DNA of 64,000 nt. Source: Planobispora rosea (GTDB lineage: Bacteria > Actinomycetota > Actinomycetes > Streptosporangiales > Streptosporangiaceae). Shown one piece after another: positions 42,221-51,307 of the stretch. The notes under the pieces are model-generated. The model made no database searches, had not been told where the DNA came from, and saw nothing but the letters and a program-made list of their open reading frames with translations. The stretch's first letter is position 1. Every line of letters begins with the position of its first letter. The translations under genes were made by a program, and so were the position numbers. The DNA is taken from the NCBI RefSeq assembly GCF_014648175.1, contig NZ_BMQP01000040.1, positions 1 to 64,000 on the forward strand. Reading direction: 5' to 3'.

Positions 42221-42865
42221 GTGAACCCGTTTCCCCCGCTGAAGTGCGCGCTCTACGTCTGCATCGATGACGACGCCGGGCACCGTTCCCGGCTGGAGGC
42301 CGTCACCGACGGGGGGATCGTCGTCGCCACGCCCGCGGACGTCGCCCATCTTGATTCCGTCCACGTCGGCAGCCACCTGGTACTGTTCTGGATCAACGCC
42401 GACGGGCGCGTGGTGCTTCCGGTGCGGCTGACCGGCATCCTCCCCGGCCCGCCGGAGCGCTGGGAGGTACAGCCGCTGGGCGAGGCCCGCCGGCTCGGAC
42501 GCCGGCGGCACGAGCGGGGCGGAGGCGGGGAGCCGATGCGCCTGTCCACCTTCGCCACTCAGCCCGCCGTCACCTTCGACAGCACGTTGCTGGACCTCAG
42601 CGAGAAGGCGCTGCGCTGCTGGACGCCGGCCTTCGACATCGCCGTAGGTGAGCGGGTGCACGTCCGGGCCTTGCTCAGCATCGGAACCCTGAGCCAGATC
42701 GGCACCGTCACCGCCGTGCGCGAGGCGCCCAACGGGCTGGGGCAGCACCTCGTGGTGGTTTTCCAGTCGCCGTCGGCGTCCACCGTCCAGCTGATCCGCC
42801 GGTACCTGTTCGTGTGGGGACCCGTGTACCGCCGCGCCCGGCGGGGCGCCGAAGAGAACGAGTGA
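42221..42865 (+). CDS. PilZ-domain (YcgR-like) cyclic-di-GMP-binding protein
   Basis: The 214-residue protein has an N-terminal beta-rich YcgR-like domain (residues ~10-85) and a C-terminal PilZ domain. The c-di-GMP site is suggested by the Arg-rich RRLGRRRHERG at about residue 90 and LLDLSEKALRC (D-x-S-x-x-A, with Ala instead of the usual Gly). Such proteins couple c-di-GMP to motility, secretion or development. The GTG at 42221 is used; the ribosome-binding site is weak. No flagellar or cyclase genes are nearby. Confidence 0.72.
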   Translation: MNPFPPLKCALYVCIDDDAGHRSRLEAVTDGGIVVATPADVAHLDSVHVGSHLVLFWINADGRVVLPVRLTGILPGPPERWEVQPLGEARRLGRRRHERGGGGEPMRLSTFATQPAVTFDSTLLDLSEKALRCWTPAFDIAVGERVHVRALLSIGTLSQIGTVTAVREAPNGLGQHLVVVFQSPSASTVQLIRRYLFVWGPVYRRARRGAEENE

Positions 42866-43040
42866 CCCGGGGCCGGGCCTCACGGTCCACGACGGCGTAG
42901 GCGGCCGATCTCGGGGACCGGAAGCTCATGATCGGCTCCGGACCGGGTAGGGGCGCGGGTGCGGCACCGGCCGCTGTCCACCAGCTGTTCGGCGGCGACA
43001 CGCTGGACGCCGTCGTCCACGGCGTCCCGGAGAGGCGGTC

Positions 43041-43817
43041 ATGAAGACGATCGTGGTCACCGGCGGGACCCGGGGCATCGGTCTCGGGCTCGTCCGGGCC
43101 TTCCTGGAGAGCGGGCACCGGGTCGCGTTCTGCGGCAGCCGCGCGGAGACGGTGGAGAAGGCGACCGCCGGACTGCCCGGGCCGGACGTCCTGGGCGTGG
43201 TGGCCGACGTCACCGACCGGACCCAGGTGCGAGAGCTGTGGGAGGCGGCCACCGGGCGCTTCGGCGCGGTGGACGTCTGGATCAACAACGCCGGGGTCTC
43301 CCACACCCGGGCCCCGCTGTGGGAGCTGCCCGACGCCGAGGTCCGCGCCGTGGTCGGGACGAACCTGGTCGGAGTGCTCAACGGATCGGCGGTGGCGCTC
43401 GCCGGGATGGCCGCCCAGGGACGCGGCCACGTGTGGAACATGGAGGGACTGGGCAGCGACGGCCGGGCGGTCTCCGGGCTGAGCGTGTACGGCTCGACCA
43501 AGCGGGCGCTGACCTACCTGACCCGGACGCTGGCCGGGGAGGTGCCGCCGGGGGTGTCGGTCGGGCTGCTCAGCCCCGGGATGGTCGTCACGGACCTGCT
43601 CACCCGCGGCTACGACCCGGAATCCTTCGAGAAGGCCAAGAGGATCTTCAACATCCTGGCCGACCGGGTCGAGACCGTCGCCCCGTGGCTGGCCGAGCGG
43701 GCACTGTCCCAGGCTCGCAACGGTGCACACGTCCGCTGGCTGACCCCGGCGAAGATCGCGGCCCGCTTCGCGCTCGCCCCCGTCCGCAGACGCGACCTGT
43801 TCTCCGGCGGGGAGTGA
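43041..43817 (+). CDS. Short-chain dehydrogenase/reductase
   Basis: The 258-residue SDR has the cofactor motif VVTGGTRGIGLGLVRAF, NNAGVSHTRAP and the active-site Tyr/Lys in SVYGSTKRALTYL. The C-terminal half (SPGMVVTDLLTRGYD, AKRIFNILAD) resembles the NYC1/NOL chlorophyll b reductase-like branch more than ordinary fatty-acid or sugar SDRs. The host is unlikely to make chlorophyll, so the substrate is unknown. A 38-codon ORF overlaps its start (stop at 43044), with unclear meaning. Confidence 0.9.
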   Translation: MKTIVVTGGTRGIGLGLVRAFLESGHRVAFCGSRAETVEKATAGLPGPDVLGVVADVTDRTQVRELWEAATGRFGAVDVWINNAGVSHTRAPLWELPDAEVRAVVGTNLVGVLNGSAVALAGMAAQGRGHVWNMEGLGSDGRAVSGLSVYGSTKRALTYLTRTLAGEVPPGVSVGLLSPGMVVTDLLTRGYDPESFEKAKRIFNILADRVETVAPWLAERALSQARNGAHVRWLTPAKIAARFALAPVRRRDLFSGGE

Positions 43818-43977
43818 CGACGGCCTGCCCGTATGGCCGTGCCTTGTCGGAAACGCTGTGACCTGCGGGCCCCGAGCCACCCGTTGGGCACGGAAGGCGC
43901 CGTGGCTGAATGGAGGGATTGCGATCGGGGCCAGGGGGGACGAGAAAAGTGCTGATGATGTCGGGGGGATGAGCGTC

Positions 43978-46158
43978 ATGGGCACGCAGTCAGAGCAGGA
44001 TGACGACCGGCCGCTGGATTCTTCTGGACCGCGGGCGCCGGTGGGGCAGCCGGACCCTGCCGCCCTGACCCGCATGCCGCCAGAGCGCCAGCAGACGTTC
44101 CTGGCCACCCTGCTGGACAGCCTGGCCTCGGGAGTGGTGGCCTGCGACGCCGAGGGCGACGTGGTGGTGTTCAACCAGTCGATGCGCCAGGTCCGCCCGT
44201 ACATCCCCGGGCTGCACATCCGCGACATCGCCGTGGCCTTTCATCTGTACGCCGCTGACGGGCACACCCCGCTGCAACCGCGGCAGGTGCCGCTGGCGCG
44301 GGCGCTGGCCGGTGAACGCATCGACGGCGAACAGGTGATCGTGCATCCGCCCGGCCGGCACCCGCGCCGCTTCGCCGTCACCGGCCGGCCGATCGACACC
44401 CCCGACGGGCAGCGGCTGGGCGCGCTGGTGGTCCTGGACGACATCACCGAGGTACACCGGGCCGGCGTGCTGGCCGCCGCCCAGCACGCGGTGGCCCAGG
44501 CGCTGGCCGACGCCGTCTCCGCCGAGCAGGCCGCCGTCGCCGTGGTCGCCGCCGTCACCGAGGCGCTGGGCTGGAGCTACGGCGAGTATTGGCAGGTCAG
44601 CGCGGACCAGGCGGCGATTGTGCGGATCGGCTCCTGGACCGCGCCCCGCCGGGACTTGTCGGCCTTCCTGGTCAGCCGGCCGGAGCGGATGCGGCCCGGC
44701 CAGGGCGTGGCCGGCATCACCTGGGCCGGTGGCCGGGCGATGTGGATCAGCGACCTGGCCGACGACCCGCGCGCCATCATCAGCAAACCGCAGGCGCTGC
44801 AGGCCGGTCTGCGGGCCGCCATCGGCCTGCCGGTGCGCAGCGGCCACCAGATCCTGGGCGTGCTGACCTTCTTCACCGACACCGTCCAACCGGCCGACGA
44901 TGACCTGACCATGCTGCTGGACGGTGTCTGCGCCCACGTCGGCCGGTACGTGGAACGGCGCCGCGCCGAGGAGCTCGCCGTGGCGCTGGCCACCAGCCGC
45001 CGCCACTTCGAACAGGTCATCGCCCAGATCACCGACAACGTGTGGACCGCCGAGGTCACCCCCGGCGGCTCGACGCGCTCGGTGTATCAGAGCCAGAACG
45101 CCGCCCCGCTGTTCGGCCGCCCGCTGCCCGAGGGCGCGGATCTGGCCGAAGTGATGGCCCGCCGCGTCCACTCCGACGACCAGCCGGCCTACGCCGCCTT
45201 CACCCAGGCGCTGGGCCGCGGCGAGCGGGCCGAGATCGAGTGCCGCATCCGTGGCCTGGATGAGGTGACCCGGTGGATCTGGATCCGCGCCACCCCGCGC
45301 CGCGATGGTGACCGGCTGTTCATCGACGGCATCTCCACCGACGTGACCGAACGCCATCGCCTGGCCGAACAGCGCGAACACCTGCTGGCTCAACAGCAGC
45401 AGCAGGTGCGGAAACTGCGCGAGATGGACCGGATGAAGGACGAGCTGATGGCGATGGTCACTCACGAGCTGCGCAACCCCATCGGCGCCATCCGCGGTTA
45501 TGCCGAGATGCTCGCCGACGATGCGGACCTGACCCCGGACCAGCAGACCTTCGTCGACGTCATCGACCGCAAAAGCGCCCAGCTGCAACGCCTCGTCGAG
45601 GATCTGCTGGACCTGGCCCGCCTGGACTCCGGGCAGCTGAGCATCGACATCCGTCCCATGGATCTGGCCCAGCTGATCCGCCAGACCCTGGAGGACCACC
45701 GGCCCGCCGCCCAGGCCAAACACCTCACCCTGACCGCCGAGCTACCGGAACGGCTGCCCCTGCGCGCCGATCCGCTCCGGCTGCGCCAGGTGCTGGACAA
45801 CCTGCTGTCGAATGCGATCAAGTACACCCCCGAGAAGGGCGCCGTCACCCTCACCGCAGGACCCGTCACCGGCGACGACAGCGAGGATCGCGGCCGGGCT
45901 CCGTGCGCGATGGCCGTGCTCACCATCGCCGACACCGGCATCGGCATCCCGCCCGAGCAGTACGAGCACCTGTTCTCCCGGTTCTTCCGCGCCTCCACCG
46001 CCAAGGACGCCGGGATCAAGGGCACCGGCCTGGGCCTGGCCATCGTCCGCGCGATCGTCACCGCCCACGGCGGCACCGTCACCGCCGCCCCCCGGACGGG
46101 TGGCGGCACCGTCTTCACCGTGGCCCTGCCGGTGGAGCCGTCGGCCCGGCCGTCATGA
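43978..46158 (+). CDS. Hybrid-sensor histidine kinase (PAS-GAF-PAS-HisKA-HATPase)
   Basis: The 726-residue cytoplasmic kinase begins with a PAS-like domain (~35-170; LLDSLASGVVACDAEGDVVV), then a GAF domain (~175-330), a second PAS domain (~345-470) and a short coiled coil. The phospho-acceptor His496 is in MVTHELRNPIGAIRGY. The ATPase N box is NLLSNAIKYTP, G1 is DTGIGI and G2 is GTGLGLAIV. No response-regulator gene is adjacent, and no transmembrane segment is seen. The ATG at 43978 has GGGGGG nine bases upstream; ATG 43969 is an alternative. The next genes encode MEDS/STAS and ATPase proteins, so it may feed a partner-switching pathway. Confidence 0.9.
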   Translation: MGTQSEQDDDRPLDSSGPRAPVGQPDPAALTRMPPERQQTFLATLLDSLASGVVACDAEGDVVVFNQSMRQVRPYIPGLHIRDIAVAFHLYAADGHTPLQPRQVPLARALAGERIDGEQVIVHPPGRHPRRFAVTGRPIDTPDGQRLGALVVLDDITEVHRAGVLAAAQHAVAQALADAVSAEQAAVAVVAAVTEALGWSYGEYWQVSADQAAIVRIGSWTAPRRDLSAFLVSRPERMRPGQGVAGITWAGGRAMWISDLADDPRAIISKPQALQAGLRAAIGLPVRSGHQILGVLTFFTDTVQPADDDLTMLLDGVCAHVGRYVERRRAEELAVALATSRRHFEQVIAQITDNVWTAEVTPGGSTRSVYQSQNAAPLFGRPLPEGADLAEVMARRVHSDDQPAYAAFTQALGRGERAEIECRIRGLDEVTRWIWIRATPRRDGDRLFIDGISTDVTERHRLAEQREHLLAQQQQQVRKLREMDRMKDELMAMVTHELRNPIGAIRGYAEMLADDADLTPDQQTFVDVIDRKSAQLQRLVEDLLDLARLDSGQLSIDIRPMDLAQLIRQTLEDHRPAAQAKHLTLTAELPERLPLRADPLRLRQVLDNLLSNAIKYTPEKGAVTLTAGPVTGDDSEDRGRAPCAMAVLTIADTGIGIPPEQYEHLFSRFFRASTAKDAGIKGTGLGLAIVRAIVTAHGGTVTAAPRTGGGTVFTVALPVEPSARPS

Positions 46159-46204
46159 CGGTCTCCGGCGGCTGTGATGCTGCCGTGGGCGCGATGGCCG
46201 AATT

Positions 46205-46244
46205 CCGTTCCGGCCCGGATAATGCCGTTCCGGTCCGGATAATG
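46205..46244. repeat. 20-bp tandem duplication before the MEDS-STAS gene
   Basis: CCGTTCCGGCCCGGATAATG (46205-46224) is followed at once by a copy differing at one base (46225-46244). GATAAT is a plausible -10 hexamer, so the duplication could double a promoter element. Confidence 0.7.
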
Positions 46245-46335
46245 GATGAGCAGGAACGGCTGCGGCACCGGACGGACACGTAAGCTGTAGTGGCCTCGGT
46301 GCGCCCTACCGACCGACAGAAGCATGGTGAAGGTG

Positions 46336-47238
46336 ATGACGACCCCGGTGGACCGGCTCACGCCGGGTGATCACATCTGCTGGCCTTTCCGCACCGACGA
46401 CGAGCGGTTGACGACGATGCTGGAGTTCGTCGGCGCCGGTCTGGGCGCGGGTGAGAAGGTGCTGTGCTTCACAGAGGAGATCGCACCGCGGACACTGCAG
46501 TCGGCGCTCGCGGAGCGCGGGGTCGACGTCGAGACGGCCGACGCTCTCGGGCAGGCGCGGTTCCACACCGCCGACACCTCCTATCTGGCCACCGGGCGCT
46601 TCGACGCCGAGGCGGTGCTGGACGGCTGGCACCGGCAGCTCGCCGAGGCCCGCCAGGAGGGATATGCGGGCCTGCGGGTGATCGCGGACATGGCGTGGGC
46701 GGCGCGTCGGCCGCAGGTGGACGGCACCGAGCGGCTGGCCTGGTACGAAGCGCAGGCCAGCCGGATCTTCGCCGACGCCTACGCCACCGTGGTGTGCATG
46801 TACGATCAGCGGCTGTTCCCCGGCGACCGGCTGCGCGGCATCGCCGCCGCCCACCCGGCGGCTGTCTTCCCCCGCACCGGGGACGACTGGCACCCGCGGC
46901 TGCGGCTGGTACGCACCACGGACCCGGCCGGACTGCGCCTGATCGGCGAGGCCGACCGCGCCTGCCGCGACGCTCTGGAGGCGGTGCTGGCCGGGCTGGC
47001 TGAGGACCTGCCGGCCGGGAGCCCCGCGACCGTGGACGTGAGCCGGCTGGCCTTCGCCGACGTCAGTTGCGCGGCGGCGCTGGTGCGCACCGCCGGCGCC
47101 CTGCCGTACGGTATGCGGATCGTGGGCGCCTCGGCCGCGCTGCGCAGGCTCCTCGACATGATCGGGGCTGAGGCGCCAGGGCTGACGGTCCTACCGGCCG
47201 ATGGCGTGTCTCCGGCTGCCGCGACGGGTCGCCGATGA
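46336..47238 (+). CDS. MEDS-domain sensor with C-terminal STAS domain
   Basis: The 300-residue protein has an N-terminal MEDS (DcmR-like sensory) domain, residues ~8-175, recognised by PGDHICWPFRTDDERLTTML, EKVLCFTEE and YDQRLFPGDRL. The C-terminal STAS domain (~195-285) has a degenerate phospho-Ser region (DVSRLAFADVSCAAAL) as in anti-anti-sigma factors. The ATG at 46336 follows GAAGG; ATG 46324 is possible. The stop overlaps the next gene's ATG. It probably controls an anti-sigma ATPase in response to an unknown small molecule. Confidence 0.85.
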   Translation: MTTPVDRLTPGDHICWPFRTDDERLTTMLEFVGAGLGAGEKVLCFTEEIAPRTLQSALAERGVDVETADALGQARFHTADTSYLATGRFDAEAVLDGWHRQLAEARQEGYAGLRVIADMAWAARRPQVDGTERLAWYEAQASRIFADAYATVVCMYDQRLFPGDRLRGIAAAHPAAVFPRTGDDWHPRLRLVRTTDPAGLRLIGEADRACRDALEAVLAGLAEDLPAGSPATVDVSRLAFADVSCAAALVRTAGALPYGMRIVGASAALRRLLDMIGAEAPGLTVLPADGVSPAAATGRR

Positions 47239-48040
47239 GCGCTCTGACCGACGACCTCGCGATCAGCGGCGGCCACCTCGGCGCGTTCGAGCATGTGGGC
47301 CTGCTCTACGACGGCGTCGAGGACTACCTGGCCGGCGTCTTGCCGTTCGTGCACGACGCCCTGGCCGCGGGCCAGCCGGTGCTGGTCGCCGTGCCGCATC
47401 CGAGCCTCGGTCCCATCCGCACCGCGCTGGCAGCCGCCCTGAACACTCCGCCTGCGTCCTGCACGAAGCCATGGTCAACATGGCCTTCGCCGGAAGGGAC
47501 GCGCTCATCGTCTGCCCGTATGACGCCCGTCTCGATGCCCGCGTACTGACTGAGGCGCAGCGTACCCACCCGGTCATGATGCGCGAAGGATCACGCTTGC
47601 CCAGCCCTCGTTACGACGACCCGCTGGTCGTGATCGACGAGCTCAACCTGCCGCTGCCCCCGGTGCCCGCCCACGCGGTCGCCATCGCTTACCACGGCAA
47701 CGCCTGCCTGGCCGAGGTGCGGCGTTTCACCGCCGAGCGGGCCGCCGCGATCGGCCTTCGTCCCGGCCGGGTGCAGGAACTGGTCGTGGCCGTCAACGAG
47801 CTGGCCACCAACACCCTGGAGCACACCAGCGCCGGCGGCCGGCTCAGCATGTGGAGCGAGCAGCGGATGCTGGTGTGCCAGGTCGACGACGACGGCCACG
47901 TGGTCGATCCGCTCGCCAGTCGCGTGCAGCCTGCGGGGGCACGTGGCCACGGGCTGATGGTCGTCAACCGGCTGTGCGACCTCATGCGTGTGCACAGCCG
48001 GCCCGGCCGCACGATGATCCGGCTGCACATGCTGATCTGA
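47235..48040 (+). pseudogene. MEDS-domain / RsbW-like ATPase gene with internal deletion and frameshift
   Basis: The gene starts at ATG 47235, coupled to the MEDS-STAS stop. The first frame covers the beginning of a MEDS domain (HVGLLYDGVEDYLAGVLPFV) and runs to about 47450. A second frame continues HSACVLHEAMVNMAFAGRDA, LIVCPYDARLDARVL and then the HATPase domain (VNELATNTLEHTS, ARGHGLMVVNRLCD). Roughly 40-50 residues expected between the two are missing, and the frame changes there. It is either a decaying gene or a sequencing fault. The intact version would be a kinase-type anti-sigma factor. Confidence 0.82.
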
Positions 48041-48042
48041 AT

Positions 48043-48065
48043 CCCGCCTGAGCGGTTCAGACGGG
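48043..48065. terminator. Short hairpin between convergent genes
   Basis: CCCGCCTGA and TCAGACGGG pair at 8 of 9 positions around a 5-nt loop, just past the ATPase pseudogene stop and before the convergent NmrA-like gene. Confidence 0.6.
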
Positions 48066-48087
48066 CAGGCGGCGGCCGGTCTCCCGA

Positions 48088-48912
48088 TCAGGGACGGAAG
48101 GCTCCGGCGTTCTCCTCGGCCCACTCCGCGAAGCCCCGCGCCTCCCGGCCGGTGATCTCCTTCACGGTCGGGACCACGGTGTAGCCGGCCTCCGGCGTGT
48201 TGCCCAGGGCTTCCATGAGGAATTCGACGGTCTCCTCCCCCATGCCGTCGGCGCGCCACTTGGCCCGCGCCTCGTCCACGGTCAGCTCCACGAACTCCAC
48301 GTCCTTGCCGATGGCGGCGCCCAGGATCGCGATCTTCTGCCTGAGCGTGATCGCCTCGGGTCCGGTCAGCATGTACGTCCTGCCACCGTGTCCGCCCTCG
48401 ACCAGTACGGTCGCGGCCACGGCGGCGATGTCGCGCTCGTGCACCAGCGCGCTCAGCCGGTCGCCGAACGGCTCCTTGACGACGCCGTCCGTCTTGATCG
48501 TCTGTGCCCACCAGCGCAGCGTGTTGGACATGAACTCGACCGGCTCCAGCAGCGTCCACTCGACGTCCGTGGCGGCGAGCGCCTGCTCCAGGTCGCTCTC
48601 GGCACGTCCGCCGAGCACCGTGACCCGGCGCACGCCCGCCTCGGTGATCAGCTTCACCAGGCCGGCGCCGTCGGGCAGGGGCGAGTAGTCATCGCCGGCG
48701 AAGTTGATGAGGTGCGCGGCCTCGACGCCGTCGAAGACGCCGGCCAGCGAGTCGAGTCGGGCGAGGTCCCCGGCGACGACCTCGACGCCTTCGGGCAGGT
48801 CCGCCTTGCCGGGGTTCCTGGTCAGGGCCCGCACCTGCCGTCCGGCGGCGAGGAGCTCCTCGACGACGAGGCGGCCGACGGTCCCGGTGGCGCCGGTGAC
48901 GAGGAAAGTCAT
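48088..48912 (-). CDS. NmrA-like NAD(P)-binding protein (atypical SDR)
   Basis: The 274-residue protein has the atypical SDR cofactor motif TGATGTVGRLVVEELLAAG at the N-terminus and the layout of NmrA/HSCARG-like redox sensors or quinone reductases. VAGDLARLDSLAGVFDG and VRRVTVLGGRAESDLE are also conserved. The Tyr-x3-Lys pair of classical SDRs is not evident. The ATG at 48912 follows GGGGTTCACC. An operator-like palindrome lies 30-53 bp upstream. Confidence 0.88.
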   Translation of the reverse strand: MTFLVTGATGTVGRLVVEELLAAGRQVRALTRNPGKADLPEGVEVVAGDLARLDSLAGVFDGVEAAHLINFAGDDYSPLPDGAGLVKLITEAGVRRVTVLGGRAESDLEQALAATDVEWTLLEPVEFMSNTLRWWAQTIKTDGVVKEPFGDRLSALVHERDIAAVAATVLVEGGHGGRTYMLTGPEAITLRQKIAILGAAIGKDVEFVELTVDEARAKWRADGMGEETVEFLMEALGNTPEAGYTVVPTVKEITGREARGFAEWAEENAGAFRP

Positions 48913-48930
48913 GGTGAACCCCTATCTTTT

Positions 48931-48974
48931 CGGAACGGAACGTTCTGATCTCAGAATATCAGAACGGAACGTTT
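48931..48974. promoter_or_regulatory. Palindromic operator upstream of the NmrA-like gene
   Basis: GTTCTGAT (48942-48949) and ATCAGAAC (48958-48965) are perfect inverted arms. Flanking them, GGAACGGAACGTT is repeated almost exactly (48932 and 48962 regions) as a direct repeat. The layout suggests a TetR/MarR/HxlR-type repressor site, but no regulator gene is next to it. Confidence 0.65.
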
Positions 48975-49159
48975 CATTCCAGTAGATTCCCCTAGGAGCC
49001 GTACGCGAACAGAAGACGTGCGAGGCACCGGGGCGCCCTCGTCCCCTGGGGACCGTTTCCGGATCGGGCCGGATCGGCGATCGTCCGCCGGCGACTGCGG
49101 CAGGACGGACGGGCCGGGTGAGCGGCGGATGTCCCGTACCGTGGACGGCGGGGAGGTCG

Positions 49160-49975
49160 ATGATGTCCGTCTGGATCACACGCGGCGTGCCGGCCCTGCT
49201 CGTGCTCGCCCTCCTGGTGGTCGGCCTGGCCTGGCTGTTCCAGCGCAGTCTGATCTACCTGCCCGACGGCTCCCCGGTCCCGCCGGCCGCCACGGTCCTG
49301 CCCGGGGCGCGCGACGTCACCCTCATCACCGCCGACGGCCTGCGCCTGGGCGCCTGGCACGTGCCCGCCGCCGGACCCGCGCGCGGTGTGTCGGTGCTCG
49401 TCGCGGGCGGCAACGCGGGAAACCGGATGCACCGGGCGCCGCTCGCCCGCGCCCTGGCCTCCCGGGGGCTGTCGGTGCTGCTCATGGACTACCGGGGCTA
49501 CGGCGGCAACCCCGGCCGGCCCAGCGAGGCCGGCCTGGCCCTGGACGTCCGGGCGGCGCGGGAGCACCTGGCCCGCTCCGGCGACGCCGTGATCTACTTC
49601 GGGGAGAGCCTGGGCGCCGCCGTGGTCACGGAACTGGCCGCCGAGCATCCGCCCGCGGCGCTGCTGCTGCGCTCCCCCTTCACCGACCTGGCCGACGCCG
49701 GTCAGGTGAACTACCCCTTCCTGCCGGTGCGTCCCCTGCTGTGGGACCGCTTCCCGGTGACCGAGCATCTGGCGGGCGTGCACGTGCCCACGACGGTCGT
49801 CTTCGGCTCCCGCGACACCATCGTGCCCGCCCGCCTGAGCCGGGCGGTGGCCGAGGCCGCACCGGGACTGGTCCGCGGTGTCGAGATCGCGGGCGCGGGC
49901 CACAACGACCGCGTCTTCCTGGACGGGTCCGAACTGGTCGGCGCGGTCCTGGAACTGGCCGAACGGGCAGCCTGA
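49160..49975 (+). CDS. Membrane-anchored alpha/beta hydrolase
   Basis: The 271-residue protein has one N-terminal helix (VPALLVLALLVVGLAWLFQR) and then an alpha/beta hydrolase domain. The nucleophile is Ser in IYFGESLGAAVV, the acid is in FGSRDTIVPA and the His in AGAGHNDRVF. GNAGNRMHRAPLARAL matches the BEM46/FrsA-like branch. ATG 49160 follows GGGGAGG. The active site probably faces outward or lies at the membrane. The substrate is unknown. Confidence 0.9.
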   Translation: MMSVWITRGVPALLVLALLVVGLAWLFQRSLIYLPDGSPVPPAATVLPGARDVTLITADGLRLGAWHVPAAGPARGVSVLVAGGNAGNRMHRAPLARALASRGLSVLLMDYRGYGGNPGRPSEAGLALDVRAAREHLARSGDAVIYFGESLGAAVVTELAAEHPPAALLLRSPFTDLADAGQVNYPFLPVRPLLWDRFPVTEHLAGVHVPTTVVFGSRDTIVPARLSRAVAEAAPGLVRGVEIAGAGHNDRVFLDGSELVGAVLELAERAA

Positions 49976-50173
49976 CGGCCTCGTGAGCACCGGGAGTCCG
50001 GCGGCCGGGGAGCGGTCCGGACGGGAGCGGCCGGCCGGAGGACCCGGTGCGGCTGGACTCTCCCACTGTGGGAGGCCTCATGCTCCTTCCATCGGCCCCA
50101 GCGGTTGATCACGAAGGTGTCAGGGACGGGGACGGCGTGACCGTTCGCCGGGTCAGTGTGAGGAGAGCGACGC

Positions 50174-51157
50174 GTGACCATTGTGAAGGACGTCGAGACC
50201 CGCGGCATGCACCACTGCGAGACGACGGCGCTGGGAGTGCTGCTGCGGCACGAGGGGCTCGACCTGTCCGAGCCCATGCTGTTCGGGCTGGGCTCGGGCC
50301 TGTCCTTTATCTACTGGGACGGCAAGGGCATGCCGTTCCCCTTCCTCGGCGGCCGCGTCAGGCCTTTCGACCTCACCAGGAACCTGGCCGCCAGGCTGGG
50401 GCTGACGTTGACGGTCGAGGAGACCGCCTCGCCGCGCAAGGCGTGGCAGAACGTGGCCACCCCCATCGACGCCGGCCGCCCGGTCGGCCTCCAGCTCGAC
50501 TGTTACCACCTGGACTATTTCCAGTCCAAGGTGCACTTCGGCGGTCATGTCGTCGCCATGTACGGCTACGACGAGCACGACGCCTACCTGGTGGACACCG
50601 GCCAGCAGGGCGGAGCGGTGCGCACCAGCCGCGACAGCCTCGCCAGGGCGCGGGCCGAACGCGGCCCGATGACCGCCAGGAACCGCTCCTTCACCGTCAC
50701 CCTGCCGGCCCGTCCGCCGTCCTGGCAGGACCAGATCATCCCGGCCGTCAGAGACTGCGCCGAGGCCTTCCTCGCCGCCCCCATCGCGAACCTGGGTTAC
50801 CGCGGCATCGCGAAAGCCGCCGGACAGGTGCCCGGATGGCTGCTGCGCGCCGGCGAGCCGCGGCGGGACCTGCCGCAGGCCGCCCTCCTCATGGAGAAGG
50901 GCGGCACCGGCGGCGGTCTGTTCCGCGCCCTCTACCGCGACTTCCTCGACGAGTGCACCCGGCTGATCGACGACGGCGGCCTGCGCACCGGCCACCGGCT
51001 GTACGCCGAGGCCGCCGCGCTGTGGACGGACGTGGCCGCACTGATCACCAAGGCCGGGGAGAGCGGCGACCCGGGATATCTGGATCAGGCCGGCGCCGTC
51101 CTCCACGAGCTCTCACGCATCGAGAGGGACGCCATGCAGACGCTGCGTCAGTTGTGA
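50174..51157 (+). CDS. BtrH N-terminal-domain protein
   Basis: The 327-residue protein resembles BtrH-type proteins: a papain/C39-like N-terminal domain with Cys in MHHCETTALGVLLRHEG and a C-terminal DUF4872 helical region. GGHVVAMYGYDEHDAYLVDTG supplies the expected His and Asp. In butirosin biosynthesis BtrH transfers an acyl side chain from a carrier protein. Here no carrier protein or sugar genes are adjacent, so the acyltransferase/peptidase role is open. GTG 50174 follows AGGAGAG. Confidence 0.8.
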   Translation: MTIVKDVETRGMHHCETTALGVLLRHEGLDLSEPMLFGLGSGLSFIYWDGKGMPFPFLGGRVRPFDLTRNLAARLGLTLTVEETASPRKAWQNVATPIDAGRPVGLQLDCYHLDYFQSKVHFGGHVVAMYGYDEHDAYLVDTGQQGGAVRTSRDSLARARAERGPMTARNRSFTVTLPARPPSWQDQIIPAVRDCAEAFLAAPIANLGYRGIAKAAGQVPGWLLRAGEPRRDLPQAALLMEKGGTGGGLFRALYRDFLDECTRLIDDGGLRTGHRLYAEAAALWTDVAALITKAGESGDPGYLDQAGAVLHELSRIERDAMQTLRQL

Positions 51158-51214
51158 GCCCCCGGGTCTCCCGGGTACGGGCTCCCAGGCCGCGTGGGTG
51201 AGGGCTACCCAGAC

Positions 51215-51307
51215 CTACCGAGGCCGGACGTTGCGGTTGCGGGCGAACAGGTTGCCGGGGTCGTACCGGCGCTTGACCGCCGCGAACCGCCGCCAGGTCC
51301 GGCTCAT
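51215..51307 (-). pseudogene. C-terminal remnant of a berberine-bridge-enzyme-type oxidase
   Basis: A 30-codon frame reads RRFAAVKRRYDPGNLFARNRNV, close to the conserved end of FAD-linked BBE-like oxidases (LxxVKxxYDPxNLFxxNxNI). Nothing upstream continues the protein in any frame beyond a few ambiguous residues. It is a leftover of a deleted gene on the strand opposite to its neighbours. Confidence 0.6.

Noticed and set aside
42928-43044. 38-codon ORF overlapping the SDR start
   Set aside because: It has a coupled stop but no clear ribosome-binding site or family match. It could be a gene fragment, but evidence is too thin.
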